Source: Schistosoma haematobium
Lineage: Eukaryota; Platyhelminthes; Trematoda; Strigeidida; Schistosomatidae
Reading direction: 5' to 3'
Length of the DNA stretch: 64,000 bases
Assembly: GCF_000699445.3 (NCBI RefSeq)
Contig: NC_067200.1
Coordinates: forward strand, 11,927,256 to 11,991,255
Below the pieces are notes generated by a model, which made no database searches, was not told the DNA's origin, and worked only from the letters and a program-made list of their open reading frames with translations. The position numbers and the translations under genes are program-made. Below, piece after piece: positions 1 through 11,689 of this stretch (the first letter of the stretch is position 1; each line of letters opens with the position of its first letter).

Positions 1-290
1 GACGATCATGGAAAACTTGGAAATACTAGACGGCCTTTTCGTCTTAGTGTGGTACTGCTTGGCAGTGCGCATCCATGATCTCACCTTACTAGATTCGAAT
101 CCAGAACCTATCAGTCTAACGTGCGAGCTCTTAACCACTAAACCACTGAGCCGGCATCCAATTGTGTTAATGTCTGACTTTAACAAATCCACGTTCAGCG
201 CTTTCAGGTTTTTCACTGTGGTCTAGCTTCAACCGACTCATGAATTCAACTAATAAATTACAATAATATCCATAAAAACCCCTTTCTGAT
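1..290 (-). repeat. Family B ribozyme SINE, foldback copy, partial
   Basis: Minus-strand copy: inverted tail, decayed hammerhead (CTGAGGA region changed to CCAAGCA), tRNA-like B box and A-box region up to about 160. From about 190 a second tail runs in plus orientation, so the copy is palindromic at its ends. It extends off the left edge. Confidence 0.75.
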
Positions 291-714
291 TATAAAATAA
301 GATATTAGTTGAGATATTCTAAAGACATTGTTTTCAAACAAACTATACGTACAGAAATATAGGTTAAAAAAATTGATAAAAATAGTCATGTAAAAATTGA
401 AGGAATATTCTATAGGAAAGCTGTTGAATATTCAATCCATGTTCTGAATGATAAGAATGTTTGAATGGTATAAATGGTATTTGTGGAGACTAATAAATAA
501 TTTGATATTTCTTGTAATATATTAATCCTCAGTAGACAATGTTTAAAAACTTGGAAGCTTTCGACAAGTCTTTCAGTCTAGTATGGAGGTTTACAAATAA
601 GAACCACTATAACTCCTACGTATTTTAAACCCCAGACATTTAAATATTGTGGTGAGCTCTCAATATTTTAACTAATATGTTGTAATCCGCTGATTCATGC
701 ACATTTTGTCGTAT

Positions 715-860
715 TTATAATTCATCAGCTGAATGTACCTGCTGCATCCTGGTGGTAAAATTCAAACTGAGACTTGAACCCCATACTTTTTACTCTCAAT
801 CTTGAACCATCATCCACTAAGCTACTGAATTTTAATAGCCCCCAACTTATTCAATTGGTA
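715..860 (-). repeat. Sm-alpha-type SINE, truncated in the ribozyme
   Basis: In minus orientation: A-box-like (cagtagcttagtgga), B-box-like (ggttcaagtctc), then GGTACATTCAG followed by CTGATGA at about 722-728. The sequence departs from the family just after the first core motif, so the ribozyme is cut off. Confidence 0.6.
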
Positions 861-1489
861 TAAACAACAAAACTGTTGTAACTTTGCTCCTGAATATTAA
901 GAAGCAGAATAATTCAAACTTATTAATTGTCGTCACTCAAACATTAAAAAATCAGCAATCTAGTTTATTTCGAAGAAGTTACCATGAATATAAACAAACA
1001 GTAATGGAACGTCAGTACTTCAAGATGATTTTTTTTAAATAAATGATTCATTACATATCATTCATTTACTTATATGATTTTTGAATTCAATCATTTTGTC
1101 TGGTAAAAGGTATTATTGAAACTTTGAGCATATGTTATCTATAGCAACGGTATTATCTCCAACTTGAAATGATTATCACATATCTGAATTGCAAAACTAT
1201 TACTTACAAGGTAGATTACAAAGAAAAAAAACATATATATTATAAGTGAAAATGCATTAGTCTAGACAATATTCAATGTAAAAATGTTTATGAAAGAAAA
1301 GTATTGATCATAAATTAGGTAATATAAGTCAGTGTACTTAATTCAAGTCATATATTTTATAGAGTTTTAGATAGACTATCAATTATTGAATAGTTAGCAA
1401 CTATAATTTAGAATCATTTCGATTTGGATGATGAAGATGATGATAAGTTCTGAAATCTGATAGTCATATTAAACAATGAATAAATATTA

Positions 1490-1720
1490 CCACAATAGAG
1501 GTTTGTGGAGATTGTAATGAATTTAATAGTTGAATTTATGAGTCGATATAATCTGGATCACCGTTGAAAATCTGGGATAATTGGGTGACTGTTGCGTTCT
1601 AGTATGGAACTCCTCAACAGTTCGCATATGGGGCCCAGATTCATGACCTTTAGTCTCACGCGCGAACGCCTAACCTCTAATCCATCGAGCCAGTATCCAA
1701 ATGGCTTTGAGATGGATTTC
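1490..1720 (-). repeat. Family B ribozyme SINE, minus copy
   Basis: Tail, hammerhead region and tRNA-like region in minus orientation. The core reads TTGAGGA, stem II is still compensated (GTTC/GAAC around CATACTA), but GAAA has become GCAA, so cleavage is unlikely. Confidence 0.75.
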
Positions 1721-1975
1721 CTAGAGTTCTAGTGAGTAACCGTGACCATGAACGTTCAATCCATCTCAAGTGTGAGATAGTAATTCACCTCAGACAGAGG
1801 ATAAACTGTTGCACAAGATCATGGATTAACTGAAGTTAAACACTAACATCGTTCGGTGCTGGCTCAATGGTCTAGACATCAAGTGGTCTCACGTGAGACT
1901 GAAAGTCATGGGTTCGAGTCCCACATCCAAGATCTGGGATGCGCCCTGCTAAGTAATCCCGTACTAGAGAGATAT
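1718..1975 (+). repeat. Family B ribozyme SINE, plus copy
   Basis: Head (ttctagtgagtaaccgtgac), A-box-like ggctcaatggtctag and B box ggttcgagtcc near 1910-1920, then a decayed ribozyme start (CTGCTAAGTAATCCCGTACTA) that breaks off before GAAA. It abuts the opposite-strand copy to its left. Confidence 0.75.
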
Positions 1976-1999
1976 TTAGTAAAAATTGCAACACGATTT

Positions 2000-2230
2000 A
2001 TTCATTAGATCAACTAAACATGATAATGAGTGCTAAATTAGTACATTTAATAAACATTGAAAATCTTTCGGTTAATTTCAATCTATTTGTTTCTGGTAAT
2101 TTGAATCGTCTCATTGTTCGAGTCGCGGATTGAACATGAACACTGAGATAAAAATATATCCAGCTGACGAGTCCCAAATAGGACGAAACGTGAGTTATTG
2201 ATTCCACTTCTAACCACTATCCATTTTTGT
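2000..2230 (+). repeat. Sm-alpha-type SINE with hammerhead
   Basis: Contains a B-box-like attgttcgagtc near 2113-2124 and the hammerhead listed separately, followed by the conserved 3' segment gattccacttctaacca. The A-box half is degraded. Confidence 0.7.
2155..2206 (+). ncRNA. Hammerhead ribozyme, Sm-alpha type, core intact
   Basis: CTGACGA (2164-2170), stem II GTCC/GGAC around CAAATA, GAAA (2185-2188) and a UU cleavage dinucleotide (2195-2196). The conserved core is intact. Stem III and stem I carry mismatches, so activity is doubtful. The family is established as a self-cleaving schistosome ribozyme. Confidence 0.75.
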
Positions 2231-2539
2231 TTAAGAGAAACCTTATGTAATTTGAACGTCGTTTGTGTATACAAAACTCTGGTTGAAGTGTTTTCTTTTA
2301 GTGTTAACATAATCTTGAGTAATGTCATTTTATCAATACAATTCCAACAATTACTAAAAGGTAGTGATTTGAGAAAATAAAAATAACAAACCTAATAGTT
2401 AAATGAAAATTCTATTTAATTGACTTCTTCTTAGAACTACTTAAGTAGATTTCTGAAGTATAATTAAGCAAAACAATGGAATAGTTCATTATGACTATGA
2501 TCATACATAATTGGCAGTTGTTAATTAAATAATTTTTAA

Positions 2540-2622
2540 TAGTTGAATTCATAAGCCAATTAAAGCTACATCATTATGGAAAACATGGAAACATTGGACA
2601 GCCGTTTCATCCTAGTAGGTTC
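2540..2622 (-). repeat. Family B tail fragment
   Basis: Tail plus 3' half of the ribozyme in minus orientation (ggaaaacatggaaacattgga...), truncated at stem II. Confidence 0.6.
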
Positions 2623-3000
2623 AATGTGAACTAAATAGATCAGATGAATTATACACTTCAACATAATAAACAAATACCAGTCCACATACGAATAAGAGAT
2701 AAAAAGAGAAGAAAGATAGGATTTTCCATAGAGTTATTATATAAAACTTTTGTACAACGACAAACATGACTTTGAGACAATGAAAATATCAAAATATAAG
2801 AGAAATAAACCAATTAGGTAATTAAAAATGTTGGTGGGAAAAAATGAATCGGAAAACATTTACTACGGACGTCCATGGACCTCAGAACTACCATTGATTA
2901 ACAAGTGATTAGCACTACATAGTATACTGTTTAACAGAAAATCGTCTACATTTCAAGTAAGTAGTATGTAAGTATATGGTCGAAAATAAGAAGTTTCCAG

Positions 3001-3002
<2 letters not shown>

Positions 3003-3040
<38 letters not shown>
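3003..3040. repeat. (TA)n microsatellite
   Basis: Tract of TA dinucleotides directly abutting the head of the family B copy to its right; it may mark the insertion site. Confidence 0.9.
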
Positions 3041-3045
<5 letters not shown>

Positions 3046-3051
3046 CTATAT

Positions 3052-3375
3052 AGAGTTCTAGTGAGAAGCAGTGATCAGTGAAGTTCAAACGGATCTGTTT
3101 GAGATAGTAACTCACTGAAGACAATGGTGTACGGTGGCTCAATTTCGTGGATTGGTTGAGGTTAGAAATTAACACCGTTGGATGCCCTATCAATGGTCTA
3201 GAGGTTAAGCGTTCGCGCGCGACACCGATCGGTCCTGTGTTCGAATCCAGCGAGGCGGGATCGTGGATGAGCACTGCTGAGGAATCCAACATTAGGACGA
3301 AACGGCCGTCTAGTGCTTCCAGGTTTTTCGTGGTGGTCTAGCTTCAATTGTTTCATGATCTCAATCATTAAAATA
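3052..3375 (+). repeat. Family B ribozyme SINE, well-preserved plus copy
   Basis: Near-complete: head gagttctagtgagaagcag, segment ending ttaacaccgttggatgcc, A-box-like caatggtctagagg, B box gttcgaatcc (3239-3248), hammerhead (separate entry), and tail to about 3375. Short ORFs cross it on both strands but show no protein signature. Confidence 0.85.
3271..3316 (+). ncRNA. Family B hammerhead ribozyme, nearly intact
   Basis: Stem I GCACTG/TAGTGC; core CTGAGGA (3277-3283); stem II with loop AACATTA closed by three pairs and a broken A-C first pair; GAAA (3299-3302); mini stem III CGGCCG; TC at 3309-3310 with cleavage predicted after 3310. The only serious fault is the first stem II pair. Confidence 0.75.
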
Positions 3376-4084
3376 TATGTGTTGGTTTATTTAGTTCCAA
3401 TTACATGCGACAAGACACATGAATATAATCAATATTTATAATCTTATAAGTTCTTAAACCTTGTTTAATCATTTCAGTAAGTACCTTTTTATTGTATTGA
3501 ATATTTTGTGTTCAGAATTTAAAACAATCAATGATTCCGTTCAACTTATCAGTTTTAAAACAACTTGTAATATTGTTTTGCTAGTAACTGTAATAACTCA
3601 TTATCCTAATGACTAACTGGTTTAAGTTTAAAGCATTAGATTTTGGAATCCTAGGACAAATTACATTATCCCTCTATCTGTCTATTTATCCATACATTTG
3701 TCTACCTATCTATCTTATATATATACATATCTTTCTCTCTCCAAGTACTGATTTTAAAGTACACTTTGATGATAGACGTAAAGATATTTCCATTAATTGC
3801 ATTCCATAAACTCAGGATAATCCTAGTTACTGACTTGTGTTAGTAGGACACATGCCAATCGTCTAACAATTTTTATTGACTTGTGTAAGTAATTACTTTC
3901 GAAAAGTGTTCACTCATTAACATGAATAAATATATTGAAAATTATAGTCACTTCATTCATATAATGATAATAGCTTATTGTGTAAACAGTATGTTTGGAA
4001 TAATTAATTTCAGGGTTAAAACACATTATAATGACGAGCCAATTAAAAACATGATAAAGCCTTTAAATATTTTGCGTTTATCAG

Positions 4085-4300
4085 GTTAGGGTTATGGATA
4101 TTGTTGAGTTTAGATTGATATCATGAATGGATCAATGTAAGACTGCCAATGAAAACCTGGAAGCACTGAACGGTAGTTTCATGCCAGTATGGGACTACTC
4201 TTCAGTGCGAATTCATGATCCTACATGCAGGATTCGAACTTATAAACTTCAGTTTCATTCAGGCATTTACCAACTAGTCCATTCAACCAGTGCACAATGT
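4085..4300 (-). repeat. Family B ribozyme SINE, minus copy, decayed
   Basis: Stem I (GCACTG/CAGTGC), CATACTG loop and GAAA are recognisable, but the first core motif is scrambled and the tRNA-like region is degraded. Confidence 0.65.
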
Positions 4301-4469
4301 TTTAATGGATTAAAAAGATTATTTCAATGAAACTAAACTCGATGGATGTTTAGTGATTCTGGCTAATCTCAAATAATTAGCAACAATTTCCATGAAAATA
4401 TAAAGGCAGAGAAGTGACTGAATAATTTTCGTAAAGAACTGAAAAACTCTAGAATAATTACTCTAATCA

Positions 4470-5060
4470 TTCATGGTTTGGTTAAACCTATTGGATTGGA
4501 CACAGCACAACCTTATGATTTATCCAAAGTTTACAAGTCACTGAATCCTCTTCACCATGTTTCAGGTATGTATAATTCTCCATACTATCAGACTGTTAAG
4601 TGTCTGGGACTAATCCTAGAAACCCTACTTTTACGTGTTAGTTACAGAAATATTAAAGATGTTTTCCGTTTCATTTCAAAGACGGAATACATAAATTTGT
4701 ATGATTTGCATTTGATAACTTAACATGCCGCTTCCTAGTTTATTATTGCACTATAAACTAAGACATTTAAATTTGTATACCAACAACTACCTAGAAAACA
4801 GATCAATATTGGAATTCCTGAAGTTAGTCTCAAAGAATTGCCTTTAGAATGCAAAATGAACATTCGTTCTGTCCTTAATAAGACATATTGTAGACAAATT
4901 AATGCAACAGTAATGGGTCCACTTTATAAGTCCCTAACATAGTTGATTTTCTTTCTCATTAAATTAGAATATTAACCTAATAAAGGGGTTTTTGATAAGT
5001 TTGACTCCAGGTGTCCTTACATTGATAACAACTTCTCCAGAGGTTTGTTAAACCGAAAAG
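4470..5060 (+). pseudogene. Penelope-like element reverse transcriptase relic
   Basis: An 81-codon frame (4478-4723) reads as the finger/palm start of a Penelope RT: YDLSKVYKSLNPLHHVSGMYNSPYYQTVK matches the family pattern (R/Y-x-L-x-K-x-HK...NPLRP...SPxxxxAK) with the residues blurred. Downstream, past a stop, RQINATVMGPLYKSL fits the QxxGxxMGxPxxP block. Stops and frame breaks show it is dead. Confidence 0.65.
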
Positions 5061-5214
5061 AAAACAGTCTGTCAATAGAAACAAGTATAAAAAGAGTTAA
5101 TCTACATGTCAGTACACAAATTTCTGTAGCCTAGTACACATTTGTCACAAGATTAATCCAGTTAGATGCCTTGCATGTACAACTTGGAATATGTGTTCAG
5201 GCGACATCATACAT

Positions 5215-5300
5215 AAGAAAGTGGAATTTATCAGCTTTTCATTTTCCCTTCAGGATTCCAAGTTAGCGCTTGTCTCATGGCTCAGTTTAGTCATAATAAT
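5215..5300 (-). mobile_element. SR2-like LINE 3' crumb
   Basis: The segment ttcaggattccaagttagc and following cttgtctcatg match the minus-strand 3' coding end of the LINE seen at 15165, 27259 and 53405. Only tens of bases are recognisable. Confidence 0.4.
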
Positions 5301-5510
5301 AATATTTCTTTCCATAATGTTTGAGCGTTTATTTTAATTTACCCTTCTATCGTATTCATTCTTCACCATTTAATTATTTGCACACTTTCTATTCCGTAAT
5401 TTACTGTTTATTTCTTCAACTCTTGACCTATATCTTATGGTTGAAACATTATTTTAAGCTTTTATTATTCTTATCACTACTGGTACACATGTGAAGTGTT
5501 CTACTTAATT

Positions 5511-5765
5511 TGGTAGATATAAATAGATAACATTATCAATCGGAAAGAAATGGCTGTGAGCAGAGGAATGAGACGGTCGAAATGAGGAGAAAGAAAACTA
5601 AAAGTAATCAAGATAACAATAGGAATGAAGGGACAATGAAGTTTGATAGAGATATTTGATAGAAAATGTGTAGATGATGTATTAATGTATTGTTTTCATA
5701 TTTTACGAGGGCACTGTAATTTTGTATTAAACGATAAATTGCTTATCCCTACCTAAATGCTTGTT
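5511..5765 (+). repeat. Dispersed repeat D, copy 1
   Basis: Similar over about 240 bp to 54530-54790 (same strand) and, inverted, to 40330-40510 and 41510-41690. Shared words include aatgaggagaaagaaaact and gtgtagatgatgta. No coding signal or terminal structure was identified. Confidence 0.6.
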
Positions 5766-5819
5766 CTTTCACACATACTAATCATTTTGTATTTCTCATT
5801 TATTATGAATTATTATCAG

Positions 5820-6350
5820 AATGGGTTTTGTGGAGATTTTTAGAAATTTCACTGGTTGAAATCATGAGTCAACTGAAGCTAGATCACCGTGGAAAACCTG
5901 GAAGCACTGGACGGCCACTTCAATTGACTCATGATTTCAACCAGTGAAATTTCTAAAAATCTCTACAAAACTTCTGATAATAGTCATCTGTTCACTGGTG
6001 ACTGACTTCAAGAGGTATTTCTTGAAGTTCTAATGAGAAGCCGTGACCATTAGAGTTCAAACAGGTTTGTTGTGAGATAGTAACTCACTGAAGATAATGG
6101 TGTACGGTGGCGCAACTTCGTGGATTGGTTGAAGTTAGATATTAACACCGTTGTATGCCCGCTCAGCAGTCTAGTTGTTTAAGCGCCTGGCACGAGACTG
6201 ATAGGTACTGCGTTCGAATCTCGAGGGGTGCGGGGTCGTGGATGCACACTGTTGAGGGGTCTCATACTGAGGCTAAACGGCCGTCCAGTGCTTTCAGGTT
6301 TTCCATGGTGGTTTACCTTCAATTGACTCATGATTTCAACCAGTGAAATT
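5820..6350 (+). repeat. Family B composite: tail-tail foldback plus full copy
   Basis: From left: an inverted tail with the ribozyme 3' end (5820-5920), immediately followed by a plus tail (5920-5990) forming a near-perfect palindrome. That tail then runs into a normal head (about 5995) followed by tRNA-like boxes, ribozyme and final tail. The ribozyme is decayed (TTGAGGG, GAAA changed). Confidence 0.8.
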
Positions 6351-7794
6351 TATTATGCAATCAATTTTAATTGTTATCGACTTAATATTTTTCATAAATG
6401 AATATAAATACTACCAGGTGATAAGATTGTAAAGCTTGACAAAACGATTGGGTTGAGAACATAGTATTTTTTATGTTTTTATTTTAATTTACATTTGGAA
6501 TTCCTAATATTTAGAGCAAAATAGTATTACTCGATTGTGATTGGTCAATAGGAAGGTCTAATAATTATTGGTCACTACAATACACCTTTTTGATTGGTCG
6601 TAAACCAACTAATGAACTGATTTGCAATATGTATCTAGTTGAGAATGTGTAATTGTTTTTGAAATGTTTGCATATCGTCACTTTTGTTGCTAAGGTCAGG
6701 TTTATTTGAATTCCCAAGGAAATCGTGACCTCGCATTGATGATTAATCAATAGTATTTCCTACAATTACATAATTTTCTGTCTTCCTAATTATATAGTGA
6801 GTATACTTAATATAACATGTATTAAGACTGATCATTTGAAAGGTTACATACTGAACCAAGACCAAGTTGCTGCTATTTTCTCAGTAATTAATTAGAGAGG
6901 CAGTGAATGAAGTGTTTACAGAATAATGTGATGAAAGCAGTTAAAATAAAAAATAGTAAATCCATAGTACTTCAAGTACATAAAAAATCGGAATCAGTCT
7001 TAAAACATGTTGATACATTGAATAGCATAGGACCGATCGGATGCTGTCTTAAACTCATACTCTAAGTTAGACATTGTAATGGTTTATCTTCGGGATAATT
7101 CCTAAGAATTCGTGTATTAGTCACCCTGATAACCGTCATTAAATAAATCCTAACGATGTATAAATTTCAGAAAACAATTCGAAACGTCACCTACAGTTTA
7201 TTATTGAACATTGGAGAGCACTAAGGCACAAGAACTTAGAGTAGAAATGCTAATGCGAGCGAGTGAGTACACAAAAGAATTAAGACTTAAATAAAAAATC
7301 AGATGGATTAATAAGATTCAAGGAAATAAATATAGGAAAGCAATTGATTCATCAAACGATCTAAGCAACCAATATTTAAGGTAACAAGAGAGATATGTGT
7401 ATAGGCCGTAATACATGATCAAGGATAAATACATAATAATAATAATAACACAAAGATATACAAATCGTTAATGTTCGAATAATACTTCGTTAAATAACTT
7501 AAAGCAAGAGGAATTAATGAACATATGATTCATCTTCCAGTTGAAATTACACTTCAGTATTCGCTCTTAAGTATATAACATTTTTCTATCCAGATATAAA
7601 CTTCGATTTTTCATAAGTTATACCAAAGTAGATTAAAATATAGTTTTCCAAATTAACACCGTGCATCTGTTAGACAACCAGTAATTGATTTGAATCATCT
7701 CATGTGTAAGACAGATAAAATCAGTAACAACGAATAGTGGTCGCTTAATATCACTAAAATAACTCTTTGTTTTGAATGTTAAGCCATGAAGCCT
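6351..7794. other. AT-rich region, nothing recognised
   Basis: No coding frame above 61 codons, no RNA gene and no repeat shared with the rest of the window. Confidence 0.5.
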
Positions 7795-7925
7795 GAACAT
7801 TTCGGTTTCGATTCTATGTTAGATATTTGGTGAGCACTGTTGAGGAAGCTCATAGCAGGATGAGACAACTGTTCAGTGCTTTCCGGTTTTAATTCGTGAT
7901 TCTAACCAAAGTAAGTCCATGAAAT
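7795..7925 (+). repeat. Family B ribozyme fragment
   Basis: GAGCACTG, TTGAGGA, a blurred stem II, GAGA in place of GAAA, then TTCAGTGCTTTCCGG. It retains the stem I complementarity but not the catalytic core. Confidence 0.55.
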
Positions 7926-8496
7926 CAAACTTCATATAATATATTTACTTCGTTTATTTGTTCTTAGTGCATTTTAATTTAAAAATCATCTCAGAGTATA
8001 CAATTAACATCAATTTGTTTCAGAGACTAGAGAATTCAAAGCTAGAAAAGAGTACACTACCTGTAAATGATCAAAATTGAAACAACCAATTATCCCAGTA
8101 CATTTGCGTTGAAAAAAAAAAATCAAATTACCTGGAATTCCTTGATCTGTTCATTTCTTCAGAGTTTTGTTCAAAGGTAATATCTTTAACTCACTACATA
8201 TAAACTTATTCAGATTGTGTTTTTATAGGCTGTTGTGTGTAAATGAGTATTTAAAATTTCCTACTTTGAAAAATTTCTACTTTGTTTTACACTTTTCGAT
8301 AATGTTTTTAACTCATTGTTTTTAAATATATCTAATATCTCATATTTGAAACCGAATTTTGATTAGTCTTGGTGAACATATGTACACTTTTTGAGAAATG
8401 CTGTGAAATAACTATCTTATCTCAGGTTTGGTGGAGTAAACGGATTGTGGCTATAAGTAGAATCCAGAAGTCGTATTTCATCCTGTTTCGAATTCT

Positions 8497-8518
8497 CTGT
8501 ATGTATGTATGTATGTAC
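8497..8518. repeat. (TATG)n microsatellite
   Basis: About five tandem TATG/ATGT units. Confidence 0.85.
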
Positions 8519-8564
8519 ATTGGAGTGTTGACGCTCACACTGCTATTTAAACCCAGTAACATAT

Positions 8565-8720
8565 GATTAATGGTGAGGTCGCATCGTCTTCCCTATAATA
8601 AGAGAAAGGTATTGTTTTCGAGTCTCCAAGGTGATACTAACACTGATATATAGGTACATCCAAATAAAAAGTCCCAAAAAGGATGAAGCTCACTTTTTGA
8701 ATTTCACTATTATCCATCAT
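8565..8720 (+). repeat. Sm-alpha-type SINE, strongly decayed
   Basis: B-box-like ttttcgagtctcc, then ggtacatccaa, a stem II relic (gtcccaaaaaggat) and no recognisable CTGANGA. An old copy. Confidence 0.5.
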
Positions 8721-9139
8721 CTAACTTAAATAAATAAATAAATTACATTGAACATACAGCTATATAAGCGAACAGACGAGAACAAGGTCAGACAAAGCTT
8801 AATCATCAAATGTTATCAAACCGAGAACTTCACTACTATAGAACATATAAACTGTTTCTGTTACTGAGTTATTGTTCATGTAACTTCTATTTCTCACTAG
8901 ACAGAAATTTGGTAAACTCTAATAATTGATGATAATTTCATCACAACTATAAAACATTACATAACAAACTTTTATCAGATGTTTAGATTGCATATAACCT
9001 TTAAAGTATTTAAATAATAGCCAATTGACTAATTTAATCAAAAGGAATTCGATATTTATTGACTGGTTAATTTGTCTATTTATTTTTAATTACAGTAATG
9101 TTTATTCGAATAGTTACTAGAATATTTGTTAGTGTATTA

Positions 9140-9600
9140 TTAGTATCAGAAAGGATTTTGTGGATATTATAGTAATTTTAATAGTTGAGATCGTGAGTTA
9201 ATTCAAGCTAGACAACCATGGAAGACCTGAAAGCACTGGATGGCTAAGTCGTCCTGTTGCGGGATTCCTCAGCAGTGAGCATTCACGAACCCAAAACCTA
9301 TCGGTCTCACACTCGTACTCTTAACCTCTAGACCATTGGGCCGCCCGGTATCCAGCGGTGTTAATGTCTGTCTTCAACTAATCCACGACATTGAGCGATA
9401 CATCCATGATTGTCTTCAGTGAGTTACTATTTCACAACAGATTTGGTTGAACTTCACTGGCCACTTCTTCCCACTAGAACTCTAAGAAATACATCTTGAA
9501 GCCAGTTACTAGTGAGCATATGTTAATTAGTACCAGAAGGAGTTTTGTGGATATTGTAGTAATTTTAATAGTTGAGATCATGAGTTAATTGAAGATAGAC
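9140..9600 (-). repeat. Family B ribozyme SINE, minus copy with tail-head junction
   Basis: Minus orientation: a second tail (9600-9545) joins directly to the head of a complete unit (9540-9200). The ribozyme has CTGAGGA and stem II pairing, but GAAA has become GACT. Confidence 0.8.
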
Positions 9601-10170
9601 AACCATAGTAGTAGTAGTACTACGTAGTAGCAGTACTACTTCGTAGTCTTTCTGATCGCCGTACAGCTGTCTTCTTTGGTGCTGTTCGTGAGTCACACTA
9701 ATAATGATCTTAAAACCATCTTTGCAGTTGACTGGCATTTACGCGCTTCTGATTGTCTTCTCTCCGGATCGTGTAGACTGAGCCACGTCTCTCCATGATA
9801 ACGTACGGTCCTTCCCATTTTGGGATCAGCTTTTCCGACCCTGACCCCCCTGCTATGTTACTTTTCCGTTCTCTTCACTTTACTAGGTCATCCACTGCAA
9901 AAGGTTTCCACGTTCTCCTCTACTGTTGTGCCTTCTTTATGACTAATATTTGTTTCTTTTCCACATTCCCTACTGCTTCCCTCCTCTCTTTTCTTAGCCT
10001 TGTTGTCGTCCACTTCTGTTGTTGTGGTCAGGTCTTATTATGCATTGGAAGTAGTGTCTGTCTGCCATACATCAGCAAGAAAGGTGACTTCTTGGTTGTT
10101 CCTTGTATGGAGGAACGCTGCACAGTATTAATACCTTTTCATTTCCTATTGACTTCTTAGACTGAACGTT
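9601..10170 (-). pseudogene. Ty3/Gypsy retrotransposon relic, integrase C-terminal region
   Basis: On the minus strand two blocks recur in the expected order: SPFLLMYGRQTLLPM (integrase post-core motif) at about 10110-10060, and about 280 bp downstream KWEGPYVIMERRGSVYTI followed by KRVNASQLQRWF (GPY/F-type C-terminal module). Frames shift and stops intervene, so it is dead. The GC content is higher than the surroundings. Confidence 0.65.
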
Positions 10171-10227
10171 TAATTTAAAATATCCGGATTCTGAAAATTA
10201 TACATCTAACAGGGTAATCGTAAAAAT

Positions 10228-10440
10228 GTGTTTCGTCGCATTTGGTACTCATCGACTAGATCCATTTGGGTACTGGCGTGTTGGTTGGCTCTCTGTGTAT
10301 TTGAAATGAAAGGTATTGGATTCAAGTCTAAGAGTGGATATCAACAATCGGACGCAGGTAAGTCTAAGCAACAAGTCTTAAAACGGATGGAACCTGTGTC
10401 ATGGTTTCCTCCGCTAGCTAAATATCAAATCTAATTCAAC
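10228..10440 (+). repeat. Sm-alpha-type SINE, decayed
   Basis: tRNA-like stretch (gaaatgaaaggtattggattcaag, B-box-like) then degraded ribozyme. The 68-codon ORF across it is fortuitous. Confidence 0.4.
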
Positions 10441-10654
10441 CTCTAACATAATTCTATTTCGAGACAATCCTATCAGGGTGCATATATATTCACAGAGTCG
10501 AACCAATTTCAGTTCTGAATATCGATGATAAGAAATAAACCTTTACTAATTACTACATATCCCCCAATCTGAATGTTATCCGCTGATGAATATATGTATA
10601 TGTAGATAATTTAGTGTGACTAATGTCCAGTTGAAATAAATCAACTCGTTCATA

Positions 10655-10860
10655 ATAAGCAAAGATGGATAATACCAAGCAGTGAAATCCAAGGTACTTA
10701 TTTGGTCCTATTTAAGACTCGACGTTTGGTTATATCTGCATCCCAGAGATGATGTTCACTCCAGAACTCACCTAATACCACTCGTTTAAAAACACCACGT
10801 TATCTACTTAGCTACTGAGTCCTGATAGCCATTAGTTTGTGTAAACAAACATCATAAAAT
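10655..10860 (-). repeat. Sm-alpha-type SINE, minus copy, ribozyme decayed
   Basis: Plus-strand reading shows the inverted element: gaaatccaaggtactta, stem II relic tcctatttaagactcg, then the B/A-box half up to tagctactgagtcctgatagcc. The core is mutated (CTGACGA lost; GAAA changed to CAAA). Confidence 0.65.
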
Positions 10861-10914
10861 AAATTTCAACTTATTTATACCAATTTCATCCAAATATCAA
10901 ATAATTCAATTAAA

Positions 10915-11240
10915 AATTATATCAATCGTTGAGATCATAAGCCAATTGAAGTTCGATCACCTTGGAAAACGTAGAAGCACTGGAAGGTCGTCTTGTCCTA
11001 CTGTGGGTCTCCTCAGTAGTGCGCATCCACGATCCCGCCTCACTAGATTCGAACACAGGACCTATCAGTCTCGCGCGGCGAGCGCTTAACCTCTGGACCA
11101 CTGATAGGGCATCCAATGGTATTAATGTCTTTTTTCCAACTAATCCTCGAAATTGAGCGACACAATGAGTTACTATCTCACAACAGACCAGGTTAAACTC
11201 CACTGGTCATGATCTCAACTATTGAAATGACTATAATAAC
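10915..11240 (-). repeat. Family B ribozyme SINE, near-complete minus copy
   Basis: Tail, ribozyme, B box (gattcgaaca on the plus strand), A-box region and head are all present. CTGAGGA and most of stem II are kept; GAAA has become AAGA, which should abolish cleavage. Confidence 0.8.
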
Positions 11241-11689
11241 CCTTCTAATACTAAAAAGTATTTCATGATAAGTTATTTATTCTTTTTATTGATATTGTTT
11301 CAAAAGAAAATATTAGAATTTTACAAAACAAATATCTTTACAAAGAATAATATATTGATTTTTATTTTTAACGGATCATCAATCATTAAATTTGTTTCCA
11401 ACACACCCTTCTCCACCCTCTCCACAAAAAACAAACAAACAAAATATTCTTGTCACTCAATTGATTGAATATTGAATGTAAATACATCTCTTTTTTCCCT
11501 TTGAAAATAATTTGTAATACAGAGATGTATGAAAGTTGTTCATGAGTAAAATTACTTTCTTAACATCATAATCAAATTGCGTGTTTAATTATTTATTGAG
11601 TTCTAGTTTTGTTTACTTTATTTCTGTGAGGTAACAATTAATTAAAACAGTATTGATTTGATTCAATGAAAACAATTGAAGATGGCACA

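Noticed and set aside
9795..10160. 121-codon plus ORF as a gene
   Set aside because: The opposite strand carries Gypsy integrase motifs; the plus ORF is a shadow.
10922..11203. 93-codon minus ORF and its 64-codon plus partner as genes
   Set aside because: Both lie entirely inside a family B SINE; similar frames recur in other copies (3147-3341, 6155-6346, 49299-49532) only because the repeat is duplicated.
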